This document shows, in pieces, positions 1-8,286 of a DNA stretch of 64,000 nucleotides. Below the pieces are notes generated by a model, which made no database searches, was not told where the DNA came from, and saw only the letters and a list, made by a program, of their open reading frames with translations. Source of the DNA: a candidate division WOR-1 bacterium RIFOXYB2_FULL_45_9 (GTDB taxonomy: Bacteria > Margulisbacteria > WOR-1 > O2-12-FULL-45-9 > XYB2-FULL-48-7); contig MEUD01000001.1 in NCBI GenBank assembly GCA_001771575.1, forward strand, positions 1,427,277-1,491,276, given 5' to 3'. Both the position numbers and the translations under genes were made by a program. Within the stretch, counting starts at the first letter, position 1; each line of letters starts with the position of its first letter.

Positions 1-2
1 TT

Positions 3-224
3 CTGGATCAGGGCCGCCTGACTACCGATAAAAATGAACGGAAGAAGATTTACGCCAAAATATGGCAGGAAATTGCCGCCGATCAACCTTATATTTTCCT
101 CTGGTATCCAAAAGCGTTGACCGGGATTCGTGACCGGGTAGGTGGCCTTTCCAAGCCTGGCCCGGCGGGGCTTTTTGTTCACCTGGAAAAAGTATTTATC
201 AGAAATGCGCAAGTTCGTCCTTAA
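3..224 (+). CDS. Extracellular peptide-binding protein of ABC transporter, C-terminal fragment
   Basis: An open frame enters from the left edge and ends at TAA 222-224, giving about 73 residues. It includes KIYAKIWQEIAADQPYIFLW, the usual end of family 5 (DppA/OppA) solute-binding proteins, where the last helix and a Y-I-F-L-W type strand close lobe I. Such proteins capture peptides outside the membrane and deliver them to the permease pair. The next gene, a DppB-type permease, starts inside this frame (20 bp overlap), which supports the assignment by context. The N-terminus, signal peptide and ligand pocket lie outside the window, so substrate cannot be judged. Confidence 0.75.
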   Translation: MDQGRLTTDKNERKKIYAKIWQEIAADQPYIFLWYPKALTGIRDRVGGLSKPGPAGLFVHLEKVFIRNAQVRP

Positions 225-1116
225 CCGACTGCTGCAGATTATCCCACTTTTATTGGGTATTTCGCTCCTTTCTTTTCTGGTTACGCGCCTTGCCCCCGGC
301 GATCCAACCGCCCTTTTTATCGATCCAAATATTGACCCGCTTGAATTAGCCAGGGTAAGAGCGAATTGGGGGCTCGATCAGCCGATTTTTATTCAATATT
401 TGGTCTGGCTGAAGAACGCCCTTCTGCTTGATTTTGGCCGGAGTTACACCACAGGTCTGCCGGTCATAACCGAGATCGGCGAGCGGCTCCCCATGACCCT
501 GCTTTTGATGATCTCATCTTTTATTTTAACCTTACTGATCACTATCCCGGTAGGGGTTATCTCGGCGGTAAAAAAGAATTCCTGGTTTGATAATCTATTT
601 ACATTCATCTCTTTTGCCGGGATGGCGATCCCGACATTTTGGCTTGGCTTGATGTTGATGCTGGTTTTTTCCGTGAAACTTCATTGGTTGCCGGCAGTCG
701 GGAACCTCGCCCTGCCGTTAATTACGATGACGATCGGTAGTTTGGCCGGGCTAACTCGCTATCAGCGGGGTGCGATGCTTGAAGTTTTAAACCAGGAATA
801 TATTCGCGTCGCGCGAGCTAAGGGATTACCGGAAAGAGTGGTAATATTTAAACATGCTTTGCGCAATGCCCTCTTGCCAACGATCACTATCCTGGGTTTA
901 TCGCTCCCCGATCTGTTCGGCGGAGCCTTTGTGATCGAAACGATCTTTGCCTGGCCGGGGATGGGACGGCTGGGGGTCCAGGCGATCTTCCAGCGAAACT
1001 ATCCGACGATCATGGGGATAGTCATGCTCTCCGCGATCTTGATCATTGTCGGCAATCTCCTGGCCGACATTGCTTACGCGATCGTTGACCCAAGGATACG
1101 TTATGAGAAGAAATAA
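205..1116 (+). CDS. dppB: Dipeptide/oligopeptide ABC transporter permease, DppB type
   Basis: A protein of 303 residues that forms one half of the membrane channel of a peptide importer. It begins MRKFVLNRLLQIIPLLLGIS, the standard DppB start with a first membrane helix. It carries the EAA-loop region RVARAKGLPERVVIFKHALRNALLP that docks on the ATPases, and ends in the conserved VDPRIRY. The start at 205 was preferred over an in-frame ATG at 142 because the latter adds a non-homologous arm and overlaps the preceding gene more deeply. It overlaps dppC by 14 bp, as expected for a tightly coupled operon. Family length is about 300-340 residues, so it is complete. Confidence 0.93.
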   Translation: MRKFVLNRLLQIIPLLLGISLLSFLVTRLAPGDPTALFIDPNIDPLELARVRANWGLDQPIFIQYLVWLKNALLLDFGRSYTTGLPVITEIGERLPMTLLLMISSFILTLLITIPVGVISAVKKNSWFDNLFTFISFAGMAIPTFWLGLMLMLVFSVKLHWLPAVGNLALPLITMTIGSLAGLTRYQRGAMLEVLNQEYIRVARAKGLPERVVIFKHALRNALLPTITILGLSLPDLFGGAFVIETIFAWPGMGRLGVQAIFQRNYPTIMGIVMLSAILIIVGNLLADIAYAIVDPRIRYEKK

Positions 1117-1918
1117 AGCGGCCATTTTTGGCCTGGCAATAATGGCCATTTTTTTGGGGCTGGCAATATTCGCGCCGGTGATCGCTCCGTATTCGCCGGA
1201 CGAGATATCTTCAGCCGGGGCGAGCCCACCATCCTGGCAGCACCTTTTTGGGACTGACGACCTGGGGAGGGATGTTTTAAGCCGTTCGCTTTATGGCGCG
1301 CGGATTTCTTTATCGGTTGGCGCGGTCGCCGTGGTGATCGCTTTGCTTCTGGGGACGCTGGCCGGTGCGGTTGCCGGGTATTACGGCGGCTGGGTTGACG
1401 GATCGATCATGCGAGCGGTTGACGTGATGTTTGCTTTCCCGTCAATATTTTTGATCCTGGCGATCCAGGCGATGCTCACCCCGAATATTTACAATGTCAT
1501 GTTCGTGATCGGCCTGACCTCATGGATGGGAGTTGCCCGCTTGGTCCGTGGTGAATTCCTTAGGATTCGCCAGCTTCAATATGTTGAGGCGGCCCGGGCG
1601 ATCGGTTGCGGCGATCTGCGGATAATCTTTCGCCACATGCTTCCCAACGCCCAGGGGCCGATCATTGTTGCCGCGACCCTGGGGATGGCGGGAGCGATCC
1701 TCACGGAATCAGCCCTTTCCTTTTTAGGTATGGGGGTTCAGCCGCCAATGTCTTCCTGGGGAAATATGCTCATGGATTCGCAAGCTTACATGCGCGATGC
1801 TCCCTGGATGTCAATTATTCCCGGATTATTGATCATGGTTACGGTCCTTTCTCTTTATTTTATCGGGGAAGGGGTCAGGGAGACGCTTAGCCCAAAGGAG
1901 AGGCATGCTGGAAGTTAG
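1103..1918 (+). CDS. dppC: Dipeptide/oligopeptide ABC transporter permease, DppC type
   Basis: A 271-residue partner permease of DppB. Starting at MRRNKAAIFGLAIMAIFLGL it shows the N-terminal helix and the HLFGTDDLGRDVLSR motif that marks DppC/OppC proteins. The EAA loop is EAARAIGCGDLRIIFRHMLP, and the SALSFLGMGVQPP motif follows. Five to six hydrophobic segments are visible. The ATG at 1103 was chosen because it gives the family-typical N-terminus and a 14-bp overlap with dppB; the in-frame ATG at 1046 lies well inside dppB. It overlaps dppD by 14 bp. Substrate (dipeptide, oligopeptide or nickel) cannot be told from the permease alone. Confidence 0.93.
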   Translation: MRRNKAAIFGLAIMAIFLGLAIFAPVIAPYSPDEISSAGASPPSWQHLFGTDDLGRDVLSRSLYGARISLSVGAVAVVIALLLGTLAGAVAGYYGGWVDGSIMRAVDVMFAFPSIFLILAIQAMLTPNIYNVMFVIGLTSWMGVARLVRGEFLRIRQLQYVEAARAIGCGDLRIIFRHMLPNAQGPIIVAATLGMAGAILTESALSFLGMGVQPPMSSWGNMLMDSQAYMRDAPWMSIIPGLLIMVTVLSLYFIGEGVRETLSPKERHAGS

Positions 1919-2678
1919 AAACTTATCGGTCAATTACTATGTTGACGAGGGGACTGTCAACGCGGTTGCCGGCGTCACTTTTAATTTAAAAGAAGGGGAG
2001 ATCTTGGGGATTTTGGGCGAATCAGGGTCGGGGAAATCGACCCTTGGTTTTGCCCTGCTCCGTTTGGTTGACCGTCCGGGAGAGATTGTCAGCGGAGAAA
2101 TTATCTTAAACGGCTTGGATATTCTTCTTATGCCGGAAAGAGAGCTCCGGCGGGTCCGGGGGGCGCAGATTGCCATGGTTTTCCAAGACCCGTTTACCGC
2201 CCTTAATCCGGTCCTGACGATCGGGGAGCAGATCATGGAGCCGATCGTCCTTCACCAGGGGGTAAAAAGAGGCGAGGCCAGGGCGAAGGCGGCAGAAGCG
2301 CTCCGCGCCGTGAAGATCGATCCCGCCCGGATCGATGATTATCCCCACCAGTTTTCCGGCGGGATGCGCCAGCGGGTCGTTATTGCCATGGCGCTTGCCT
2401 GTCGGCCAAAGATCCTGATCGCCGATGAGCCGACGACCGCGCTGGATGTGACGATCCAGGCGGAGATTCTGGCTTTACTCCGGGAGATCAAAAACCAATT
2501 TAATTTATCGATAATTTACATCACGCATAACTTTGGAATTATTAGACAGCTTTGCGATCGGGTGGTCGTCATGCATAGAGGGGCGATCGTTGAGGAGGGA
2601 AAAACGCATCTGGTCTTTGACCAGCCGAAAGAGCCCTATACAAAAAAACTAGTTGATTGCCTGCGGGAGTTAGGATGA
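1905..2678 (+). CDS. dppD: Peptide ABC transporter ATPase, DppD type
   Basis: The first of two ATPases that power the importer. Of its 257 residues, Walker A is GESGSGKST (about 38-46), the Q-loop region is [13 protein letters not shown], the signature is FSGGMRQR and Walker B is [12 protein letters not shown], followed by the H-loop YITHN. DppD proteins often carry a C-terminal cysteine cluster for a 4Fe-4S centre and a length near 320. This one stops earlier and lacks that tail, so it is a short version. Its stop overlaps the ATG of dppF (ATGA), implying translational coupling. Confidence 0.92.
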   Translation: MLEVRNLSVNYYVDEGTVNAVAGVTFNLKEGEILGILGESGSGKSTLGFALLRLVDRPGEIVSGEIILNGLDILLMPERELRRVRGAQIAMVFQDPFTALNPVLTIGEQIMEPIVLHQGVKRGEARAKAAEALRAVKIDPARIDDYPHQFSGGMRQRVVIAMALACRPKILIADEPTTALDVTIQAEILALLREIKNQFNLSIIYITHNFGIIRQLCDRVVVMHRGAIVEEGKTHLVFDQPKEPYTKKLVDCLRELG

Positions 2679-3388
2679 TAGAGATCAGTAATTTAACTAA
2701 AAAGTATGGCGAGCTTGTCGCGGTAAATGACGTGTCATTAACGATCAAACAGGGCGAGACCTTGGGGTTGGTTGGCGAATCGGGGTCGGGGAAGTCGACC
2801 CTGGCCAGATTGATCCTAAAGCTGATCGAGCCGGACAGCGGCCGGATCGATTACCAGGGGATCGGCAATATCAGGCGGGAGTGCCAGATTGTTTTCCAGG
2901 ACCCGCAGAACTCGCTTAATCCCCGAATCAGGGTTGGGGAAGCGATTGCTGAACCGATAGTTATTCATCGTTTACTCCCCAAGTCCGCGATCAATGATCG
3001 GGTCGCGGCTCTTTTAGAAATGGTCAAACTTCCAATAGTTTATGCTAAAAGATTCCCGCACGAACTATCGGGGGGCGAGCGCCAGCGGGTTGGGATCGCC
3101 AGAGCCCTGGCCAGTGAGGCGAAGTTCCTGATCCTGGACGAGCCGGTCTCGGCGCTGGATGTTTTTATTCAGGTCGAAGTGTTAAAGCTGTTAAAAGAGC
3201 TAAAAGCTCGGCTGGGCTTAACCTATCTCTTTATCGCGCACGACCTTTCGGTCATCGGTTACTTAAGCGATCGGATAGCGGTAATGAAGGAGGGGAGATT
3301 GATCGAATTGGGTGATAAGAAAGCGGTCCTTATATCCCCGCGTGAAGAGTACACCAGAAAACTGTTGGCCGCGAGCCCCAGGTTTTAA
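2675..3388 (+). CDS. dppF: Peptide ABC transporter ATPase, DppF/OppF type
   Basis: The second ATPase of the importer, 237 residues from the ATG at 2675 that overlaps the dppD stop. It has Walker [10 protein letters not shown], the Q-loop VFQDPQNSLNPR, signature LSGGERQR and Walker B LILDEPVSALD. It is shorter than typical OppF (about 320) and lacks the C-terminal oligopeptide-transporter extension, as does its partner. It is the last gene of the transporter operon and meets tsf tail to tail: the two stop codons share the bases 3385-3388, leaving no room for a separate terminator. Confidence 0.92.
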   Translation: MIEISNLTKKYGELVAVNDVSLTIKQGETLGLVGESGSGKSTLARLILKLIEPDSGRIDYQGIGNIRRECQIVFQDPQNSLNPRIRVGEAIAEPIVIHRLLPKSAINDRVAALLEMVKLPIVYAKRFPHELSGGERQRVGIARALASEAKFLILDEPVSALDVFIQVEVLKLLKELKARLGLTYLFIAHDLSVIGYLSDRIAVMKEGRLIELGDKKAVLISPREEYTRKLLAASPRF

Positions 3389-3984
3389 GAGTTTTCCCCA
3401 AGCTGATAGCGGACGAATCGCCGGACAACGATCTTCTCGCCGATCTTGGCCAGTAACCCCGCCAGCAGGTCCTTGACCATGACTTTTGGGTCTTTGACGA
3501 ATGGCTGTTCCATCAGGCAGACTTCGGAGTAGAACTTTTGCAGGCGCCCCTCAACGATCTTGGGGATGGCGGCGGCAGGCTTCCCTTCTTCTTTGGTTTG
3601 CGCGGAGAGGACCTCTTTTTCTCGTTCAATGATGTCGGCCGGAACGTCTTCCCGGTTGATGTATTGCGGATTGGAAGCGGCGATCTGCATGCAAATATCC
3701 TTGACGAACGCCTGAAAATCGATCCCCTTGGCGACGAAATCGGTCTCGCAGTTGACTTCGACCAGGACCCCGATCTTGCCGCCGATGTGAATATAGGAGT
3801 CAACCAGCCCCTGGCAGGCGGAGCGACCGGCCCGTTTCGTCGCGGCGGCCATCCCTTTTTTACGCAGGAGCTCAATCGCTTTATCAAAATCGCCGGCTGT
3901 TTCGTTAAGCGCGGCCTTGCAGTCCATCATGCCGCAACCGGTTTTTTCTCGCAATTGGGTGATCATTTCAACGGTGATTGCCAT
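3385..3984 (-). CDS. tsf: Translation elongation factor Ts
   Basis: A 199-residue guanine-nucleotide exchange factor for EF-Tu in the cytoplasm. MAITVEMITQLREKTGCGMM is the UBA-like N-terminus with the GCGMMDCK motif. The core has EVNCETDFVAKG, which contacts EF-Tu. The length matches the short EF-Ts class of Cyanobacteria and Thermus rather than the 280-residue enterobacterial form. The ATG at 3984 was chosen over an in-frame ATG at 4053 because AAAGGGG precedes it and the conserved N-terminus starts there. It follows rpsB by 13 bp, the near-universal rpsB-tsf operon. Confidence 0.95.
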   Translation of the reverse strand: MAITVEMITQLREKTGCGMMDCKAALNETAGDFDKAIELLRKKGMAAATKRAGRSACQGLVDSYIHIGGKIGVLVEVNCETDFVAKGIDFQAFVKDICMQIAASNPQYINREDVPADIIEREKEVLSAQTKEEGKPAAAIPKIVEGRLQKFYSEVCLMEQPFVKDPKVMVKDLLAGLLAKIGEKIVVRRFVRYQLGENS

Positions 3985-3997
3985 ATAAGACCCCTTT

Positions 3998-4840
3998 CTA
4001 GAAACCGATCCTCTTCTCTTCCTCTTCTTCTTTGGGGAGGATAATACTGGCAAGAACTTTGTCTTCCAGTTGAACTTCCTGGGAAAGCATCGCTTCTTCT
4101 TCGACTTCCAGCGGTACGGCGATCGCGTCAGGTGCCAATTCGCCTTCCACCGGGGTCGTGGTTGTTTCTCGTCCCGCCATGACCGCGTCGGCCACGAGCT
4201 TGGTCAGGAGCTTGATCGAGCGGATGGCGTCGTCATTCCCCGGGATCGGGTAATCGATCTCATCAGGGTCGCTGTTGGTGTCGACGACCGCAATGACCGG
4301 TACGCCGAGCCGTTTGGCCTCTTTGATCGCGGTTTGTTCTTTAATGGTGTCGACGACGAAGATCGCGCTGGGCAAGCTGGTCATCTGGCGGATCCCGCCG
4401 AGGCCGCGGATCAACTTGCGGTGTTCGCGCTCCAGCAAAATGACCTCTTTTTTCGGGAGCTTTTCAAAGGTCCCGTCCTCTTTCATTTTTTCAATGTCAT
4501 TTAAGCGGGAGATGTTCTTTTTTAAAGTCTTAAAGTTGGTGAGGGTCCCGCCCATCCAGCGCTGGTTAACGTAGAACATGTTGCAGCGTTTGGCTTCTTC
4601 CTCGATCACTTCCTGGGCCTGTTTCTTGGTCCCGATGAAGAGGATCGAACCGGTGGCGACCAGCCCTTTGATAAAACTAAAAGTTTTTTCAATAAGTGGA
4701 ATAGACTTGTGGAGATCGATTACATGGATCCCGTTCCTGGCCGAATAGATGTATCTTTGCATTTTGGGGTTCCATCGCTTGCTCTGATGGCCAAAATGCA
4801 CGCCGGCTTCGAGCAATTCTTTCATTGTAACAACAGACAT
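3998..4840 (-). CDS. rpsB: 30S ribosomal protein S2
   Basis: A 280-residue primary ribosomal protein. Family motifs visible are [41 protein letters not shown] and [20 protein letters not shown]. After the conserved domain (to about residue 225) comes an acidic tail rich in Glu, ending in a Glu run and KRIGF; such tails vary between phyla. An excellent ribosome binding site (AGGAGGAG) lies 5 nt before the ATG. The gene is served by a promoter at 4891-4919 and forms an operon with tsf. Confidence 0.96.
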   Translation of the reverse strand: MSVVTMKELLEAGVHFGHQSKRWNPKMQRYIYSARNGIHVIDLHKSIPLIEKTFSFIKGLVATGSILFIGTKKQAQEVIEEEAKRCNMFYVNQRWMGGTLTNFKTLKKNISRLNDIEKMKEDGTFEKLPKKEVILLEREHRKLIRGLGGIRQMTSLPSAIFVVDTIKEQTAIKEAKRLGVPVIAVVDTNSDPDEIDYPIPGNDDAIRSIKLLTKLVADAVMAGRETTTTPVEGELAPDAIAVPLEVEEEAMLSQEVQLEDKVLASIILPKEEEEEKRIGF

Positions 4841-4890
4841 TAAGCTCCTCCTTCTAAGATCTTTGCTTTTTTACGGTCAACAAAGGATAT

Positions 4891-4919
4891 ATTTTAGCAC
4901 AATACTAATTAATTGGCAA
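4891..4919 (-). promoter_or_regulatory. Sigma70-type promoter of rpsB-tsf
   Basis: On the minus strand TTGCCA (4919-4914) is followed after exactly 17 bp by TAAAAT (4896-4891), with an extended -10 (TGC before TAAAAT). The predicted start near 4884 gives a leader of about 44 nt carrying a good ribosome binding site. The -35 overlaps the last codons of the upstream barrel gene. Confidence 0.7.
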
Positions 4920-5898
4920 GCGCGATGAAAGTTTCCGGGGCGATCCGGCGCGGCCACCCCAGCTCGTTATAGGCAATAGAAAAATAATGGGCCTGGGTGG
5001 AGGTATTGTTGACGTTGGGGTGATAGGCGTAATTAAAATTTAGCCCGGCCCAGTTGAAGCTTAGGCCGGAAGTCAGGGTTGAGCGGTCAAGTCCGGCCCG
5101 CAGGCTGATCACGCGGGTGGGGGAGAACTCAATCCCTAAATTGGTGGTTTGCGGCATCGAAGGCTGGAAGTTAATATTGGTGTCGATCGTCATAATTAGA
5201 TCGAGGTTGGAAACGAACGCGGCCGAGTAGCTGCTGCCAAGGAGGTGGATCCTTGCTCCTCCTTTGATCGTTGGAGTTAGGTATTCCTTTTCTCCGTTTT
5301 GGTGGTTGATCGGGCTCAAGCCGAGGATGTTTTGGGCGACGATCCCGAAACTTAGCCATTCCAGACTTTTTTGGGTCACACCCAGATCAAGATTTAACCC
5401 GCTTCCGTTTGAATCCCGGTTCTCGGTTGCTTCGATCCGGTAATATTTTAACGCTCCGCCGACCGAAAAGGTCTCATCGATCTTCCGGCCAAGAGAAACG
5501 AACGCCGCGCTTTTGCCGTATTGGGCGCTTTTGCCGGCTACTCCCCGCAGATCGCGCAGGACGATGTCCGAAACAAAAGCGCCGCAGTAACCGGCGCCGA
5601 GAGCGGTCTGACTGCCGACCGGCAGAGCCCCGCCAATCAGCAAGAAATTAACGTCTTCCATCAGGGACCCGGACATGCTGGAAAAGCGGAAGCCGCTGAC
5701 CTCGCTTAAAGAGGCGGGGTTGTTAAATAGGGCGTCGCCGGCGTCGCTCCTGGCGACAAACGCGTTCCCCATCCCCAGCGCTTGCGCGCCGGTCCCGACT
5801 GCCAAAGGGTCAAATGAGGAAAGAGCGAAAACGGGAGAGAATGAAGCTGTAAGCTTTAAGCTGTAAGCGATAAGACAATAAATGAACAATCTTTTCAT
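4909..5898 (-). CDS. PorV/PorQ-like outer-membrane beta-barrel protein
   Basis: A 329-residue secreted protein. A signal peptide (MKRLFIYCLIAYSLKLTASF...VFA) is followed by GTGAQALGMGNAFVARSDAG and FNNPASLSEV, the opening signature of the PorV/PorQ branch of FadL-like barrels, in which short inward-facing strands repeat to a C-terminal aromatic-rich YFSIAYNE strand. PorV in Bacteroidetes carries cargo of the type IX secretion system at the outer membrane. The start at 5898 overlaps the stop of the upstream gene (ATGA), so the two are coupled. That neighbour is a free-standing sorting-type domain. A homologous barrel lies at 59326-60369 beside further CTD proteins. Function as a CTD-protein partner is inference. 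Confidence 0.72.
   Translation of the reverse strand: MKRLFIYCLIAYSLKLTASFSPVFALSSFDPLAVGTGAQALGMGNAFVARSDAGDALFNNPASLSEVSGFRFSSMSGSLMEDVNFLLIGGALPVGSQTALGAGYCGAFVSDIVLRDLRGVAGKSAQYGKSAAFVSLGRKIDETFSVGGALKYYRIEATENRDSNGSGLNLDLGVTQKSLEWLSFGIVAQNILGLSPINHQNGEKEYLTPTIKGGARIHLLGSSYSAAFVSNLDLIMTIDTNINFQPSMPQTTNLGIEFSPTRVISLRAGLDRSTLTSGLSFNWAGLNFNYAYHPNVNNTSTQAHYFSIAYNELGWPRRIAPETFIALAN
5844..5878. repeat. Degenerate 7-bp tandem repeat, five units, within a signal-peptide code
   Basis: On the plus strand the units are AAGCTGT, AAGCTTT, AAGCTGT, AAGCGAT and AAGACAA. Read on the minus strand they encode the IAYSLKLTAS core of the signal peptide of the barrel gene. The same 7-bp pattern recurs at 19269, 25282, 30961, 34589 and 59361. 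Confidence 0.75.
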
Positions 5899-6221
5899 CG
5901 ATTGATGACCCACACTTTTCCTTTGCCGACCCGGCCTCGGTTTTTATCGGTCAGACAATAGAGGTAGACCCCGCTATTGACCAATTCGTTTTGTTCGGTA
6001 TACCCATTCCAGCCAAAACGATTTGTCCCAACGTTCATCGCGAGGTCTTGCTTAAAAAGAAGCTGGGCCGACATGTCGTAGATATATAGGACGCTGTTAA
6101 ACGCAGTATCGGTCGTGCATTCAAAGGTCGTGGTTTGGCCGGCTTTGGCGTTGAAGGGGTTTGGGTAATTTATTATTGCCACGGTAAATAAAAGAACAAA
6201 CAACCAGCTAGCATTTCTCAT
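5895..6221 (-). CDS. Small secreted protein consisting of a FlgD/type-IX-like C-terminal domain
   Basis: A protein of 108 residues with a short hydrophobic leader (MRNASWLFVLLFTVAII) followed at once by NYPNPFNAKAGQTTTF and ending GVYLYCLTDKNRGRVGKGKV. The N-x-P-N-P-F-N start, a central VLYIYDMSAQLL strand and GVYLY near the end are hallmarks of the FlgD Ig-like/type IX sorting-domain fold that normally ends large secreted proteins. Here there is no passenger. The same domain ends the beta-helix proteins at 53631 and 56699. It is coupled by ATGA to the PorV-like barrel. AGGAG precedes the ATG. It could be a structural subunit or an adaptor; this is inference. Confidence 0.7.
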   Translation of the reverse strand: MRNASWLFVLLFTVAIINYPNPFNAKAGQTTTFECTTDTAFNSVLYIYDMSAQLLFKQDLAMNVGTNRFGWNGYTEQNELVNSGVYLYCLTDKNRGRVGKGKVWVINR

Positions 6222-6300
6222 ATAATTATTCTCCTAGAACCGCAAATTCGCAGGTTCCTGGTTAGCGTTGCCGCTATCATAGCAGAAAAAACGGTTATTA

Positions 6301-6309
6301 TGCTATAAT
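6301..6309 (+). promoter_or_regulatory. Extended -10 promoter immediately upstream of yggS
   Basis: TGCTATAAT at 6301-6309 is a perfect extended -10 (TGn plus TATAAT), with no good -35. The GTG start follows after 10 nt with no ribosome binding site, so the mRNA is probably leaderless or nearly so. Confidence 0.65.
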
Positions 6310-6319
6310 CTATTTTAGC

Positions 6320-7024
6320 GTGTCGATCAAGGAAAATATTGCATTTGTTCGGGGTCGGATTGCGGCCGCGGCTCGAAGGAGCGGACGGTCCGCTAGTGAG
6401 ATCACCCTGGTCGCGGTCGTAAAACACGTTACTCCAGAAAGGATCGCGGAAGCGCTCGCCGCCGGGATAACCGAGATCGGCGAAAACCGGGTCCAGGAAG
6501 CGATCGTTCATTACCAGGCGTTGGCCGAGAAATATCCGCTGGTCAAATGGCATTTGATTGGCCATTTGCAGAGGAATAAAGTTAGACAATCCCTTGACAT
6601 GTTTGATATAATTCAGTCGGTTGACAGCGAGCGTCTGCTGAAAGAAATCGACTCGCGGACGCCGTCTTGCGGCCGGTGGGCCAGTACCCCGGTCCCCATC
6701 ATGATCGAAGTTAACACATCAGGAGAATCATCGAAATTTGGCGTCGCTTATTCGCGGGCGCTTGAGCTGATCGAGTCGGCCTCCAGGTATAGGGTGAGTG
6801 TGGTTGGCCTAATGACCATGGGGCCGTTGACTGAAGAAAAGGATAAGGTCCGCGATAGTTTCAGAACGCTCAAAAAACTGTTTGAGCGAGTAAAAAAGCT
6901 TGATCTGCCGTCGGTTGAAGCGCGTTATCTCTCTATGGGAATGTCAAGCGACTATGAGATCGCGATCGAGGAAGGGGCCAATCTGGTCAGGATCGGCCGG
7001 GCAATATTTACCGAGGGAGGATAA
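6320..7024 (+). CDS. yggS: YggS/PROSC-family pyridoxal phosphate homeostasis protein
   Basis: A 234-residue single-domain alanine-racemase-like TIM barrel that binds PLP and balances the vitamin B6 and amino acid pools. LVAVVKHV holds the PLP lysine (about residue 35). GENRVQEA, WHLIGHLQRNK, LMTMGP and LSMGMSSDYEIAI are all family motifs. The start is GTG, directly behind an extended -10 and without a Shine-Dalgarno. It heads a yggS-sepF-proC cluster, an order seen in Cyanobacteria and in the Firmicute ylm region, linking it to the division gene neighbourhood. Confidence 0.93.
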   Translation: MSIKENIAFVRGRIAAAARRSGRSASEITLVAVVKHVTPERIAEALAAGITEIGENRVQEAIVHYQALAEKYPLVKWHLIGHLQRNKVRQSLDMFDIIQSVDSERLLKEIDSRTPSCGRWASTPVPIMIEVNTSGESSKFGVAYSRALELIESASRYRVSVVGLMTMGPLTEEKDKVRDSFRTLKKLFERVKKLDLPSVEARYLSMGMSSDYEIAIEEGANLVRIGRAIFTEGG

Positions 7025-7029
7025 AAATA

Positions 7030-7470
7030 ATGACTGACAATATTTTAATGCGGGCAAAAAGGTTCATCGGGCTGGAGGGGGAGGATTACGAAGAGATCAG
7101 TGAAAATACCCAGCAGGTCAAACTGGACCATTTTATCCGGGTTAAAAAGGAAGCGCCAAAAAATGAAGGCGAATACGAGATCGGTTTTTTTGAGCCTAAG
7201 ATATACGAAGATTCATTGAATATCGCGACCGGACTCCGCTCCGGAAACCCGATGATCGTCAGCCTGAAGCACCTTGACCCGTCGGAGGGGACCAGGTTGA
7301 TCGATTTTTTGTGCGGGACCGCTTACGCCATCGACGGCCATATGATGAAGATCGGCGAATCGATATTTTTATTTACTCCCAGCGCGATCAGGATAAATTC
7401 AAGCGAGGATCGCGGCAATATTAACGAAGAGGTCGCTGAAGGGAAAAGAGATTCGTTCTTCGCGAGATGA
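7030..7470 (+). CDS. sepF: Cell division protein SepF
   Basis: A 146-residue protein that anchors and aligns FtsZ filaments at the membrane. The N-terminus (MTDNILMRAKRFIGL) can form the amphipathic membrane-binding helix. After a charged linker the SepF core spans about 45-125: PKIYEDSLNIATGLRSGNPM, LIDFLCGTAYAIDGHMMKIG and IFLFTPSAIRI, with the glycines of the dimer interface. SepF is found in Firmicutes, Actinobacteria and Cyanobacteria and is absent from Proteobacteria, so in a genome with LptD it is a lineage clue. It starts 5 bp after yggS and overlaps proC by 4 bp. Confidence 0.92.
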   Translation: MTDNILMRAKRFIGLEGEDYEEISENTQQVKLDHFIRVKKEAPKNEGEYEIGFFEPKIYEDSLNIATGLRSGNPMIVSLKHLDPSEGTRLIDFLCGTAYAIDGHMMKIGESIFLFTPSAIRINSSEDRGNINEEVAEGKRDSFFAR

Positions 7471-8252
7471 AAATAGCTTTTATCGGTTCCGGGAAAATGG
7501 CGGAAGCGCTGATCGCCCGCCTCCCTTCGCGTCAGGTCATAATCTCTGATATTGACCGGGGCCGTTTGGAATATTTGAAAAAAAAATACTCCGTGGCCAT
7601 TGCCGCCGACAATAAGCAAGCCTGGGACGCGGCGGATGTGGTCGTGCTGGCGGTCAAGCCCCAACAAATTTCCGTGATCCTCGAAGAGTTAAAGGGGCGG
7701 AAGAAAAAACTGGTAGTTTCGATCGCGGCCGGGATCCCGTTGTCTTATTTGCGCAAGCGCCTTTCCGGTTCCCCTGTTGTTCGGGTGATGCCGAATAATC
7801 CCTGTCTAATTGGGGCGGGGATATCCGCCCTGGTCAAGGGAAGCGGTGTAACCCCGGGCCAATTCAAACAGGTTGAGAACATTTTTAAACTGGTCGGAGA
7901 AACCGTCGTCGTGCCGGAAAAATGGCTTGACGCGGTCACCGGTCTTTCCGGTTCCGGTCCGGCCTATGTTTACGTGGTAATGGAAGCCTTGATCGAGGGG
8001 GGGAAGAAAAACGGTCTTCCCGTTGCGCTGGCCAAAAAATTGGCCCTGCAAACGGTTTATGGCTCCGCTAAAGCCGCTTTGATGAGCGGGATCGAACCGG
8101 GCGGACTGCGGGAAATGGTCACCTCTCCCGGAGGGACGACGATGGAAGGATTAGCGGTCCTTAAGGACCGAAAAGTTTTTGACGCGTTTGCCTCCGCGGT
8201 TTCCGCCGCGTCCCGGAAGTCTAAGCTTCTCGGCAGGCAGTGGGCAAACTAG
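7467..8252 (+). CDS. proC: Pyrroline-5-carboxylate reductase
   Basis: A 261-residue enzyme that reduces 1-pyrroline-5-carboxylate to proline with NAD(P)H. MKIAFIGSGKMAEALI is the Rossmann nucleotide-binding start. VVLAVKPQQ and VRVMPNNPCLIGAG are family motifs. The C-terminal dimerisation domain carries LSGSGPAYVY and MVTSPGGTTMEGL, which bind substrate. The length is normal. The start overlaps the sepF stop (ATGA). Confidence 0.95.
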   Translation: MKIAFIGSGKMAEALIARLPSRQVIISDIDRGRLEYLKKKYSVAIAADNKQAWDAADVVVLAVKPQQISVILEELKGRKKKLVVSIAAGIPLSYLRKRLSGSPVVRVMPNNPCLIGAGISALVKGSGVTPGQFKQVENIFKLVGETVVVPEKWLDAVTGLSGSGPAYVYVVMEALIEGGKKNGLPVALAKKLALQTVYGSAKAALMSGIEPGGLREMVTSPGGTTMEGLAVLKDRKVFDAFASAVSAASRKSKLLGRQWAN

Positions 8253-8286
8253 CCGCATTAACCGCAACTATTTGGAGGATTGAAAA

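Noticed and set aside
142-204. Upstream in-frame start for dppB
   Set aside because: It adds 21 residues not typical of DppB and would deepen the overlap with the binding-protein gene.
3985-4053. N-terminal extension of tsf rich in Lys and Arg
   Set aside because: It overlaps the end of rpsB, and the canonical EF-Ts start with its own ribosome binding site is at 3984.
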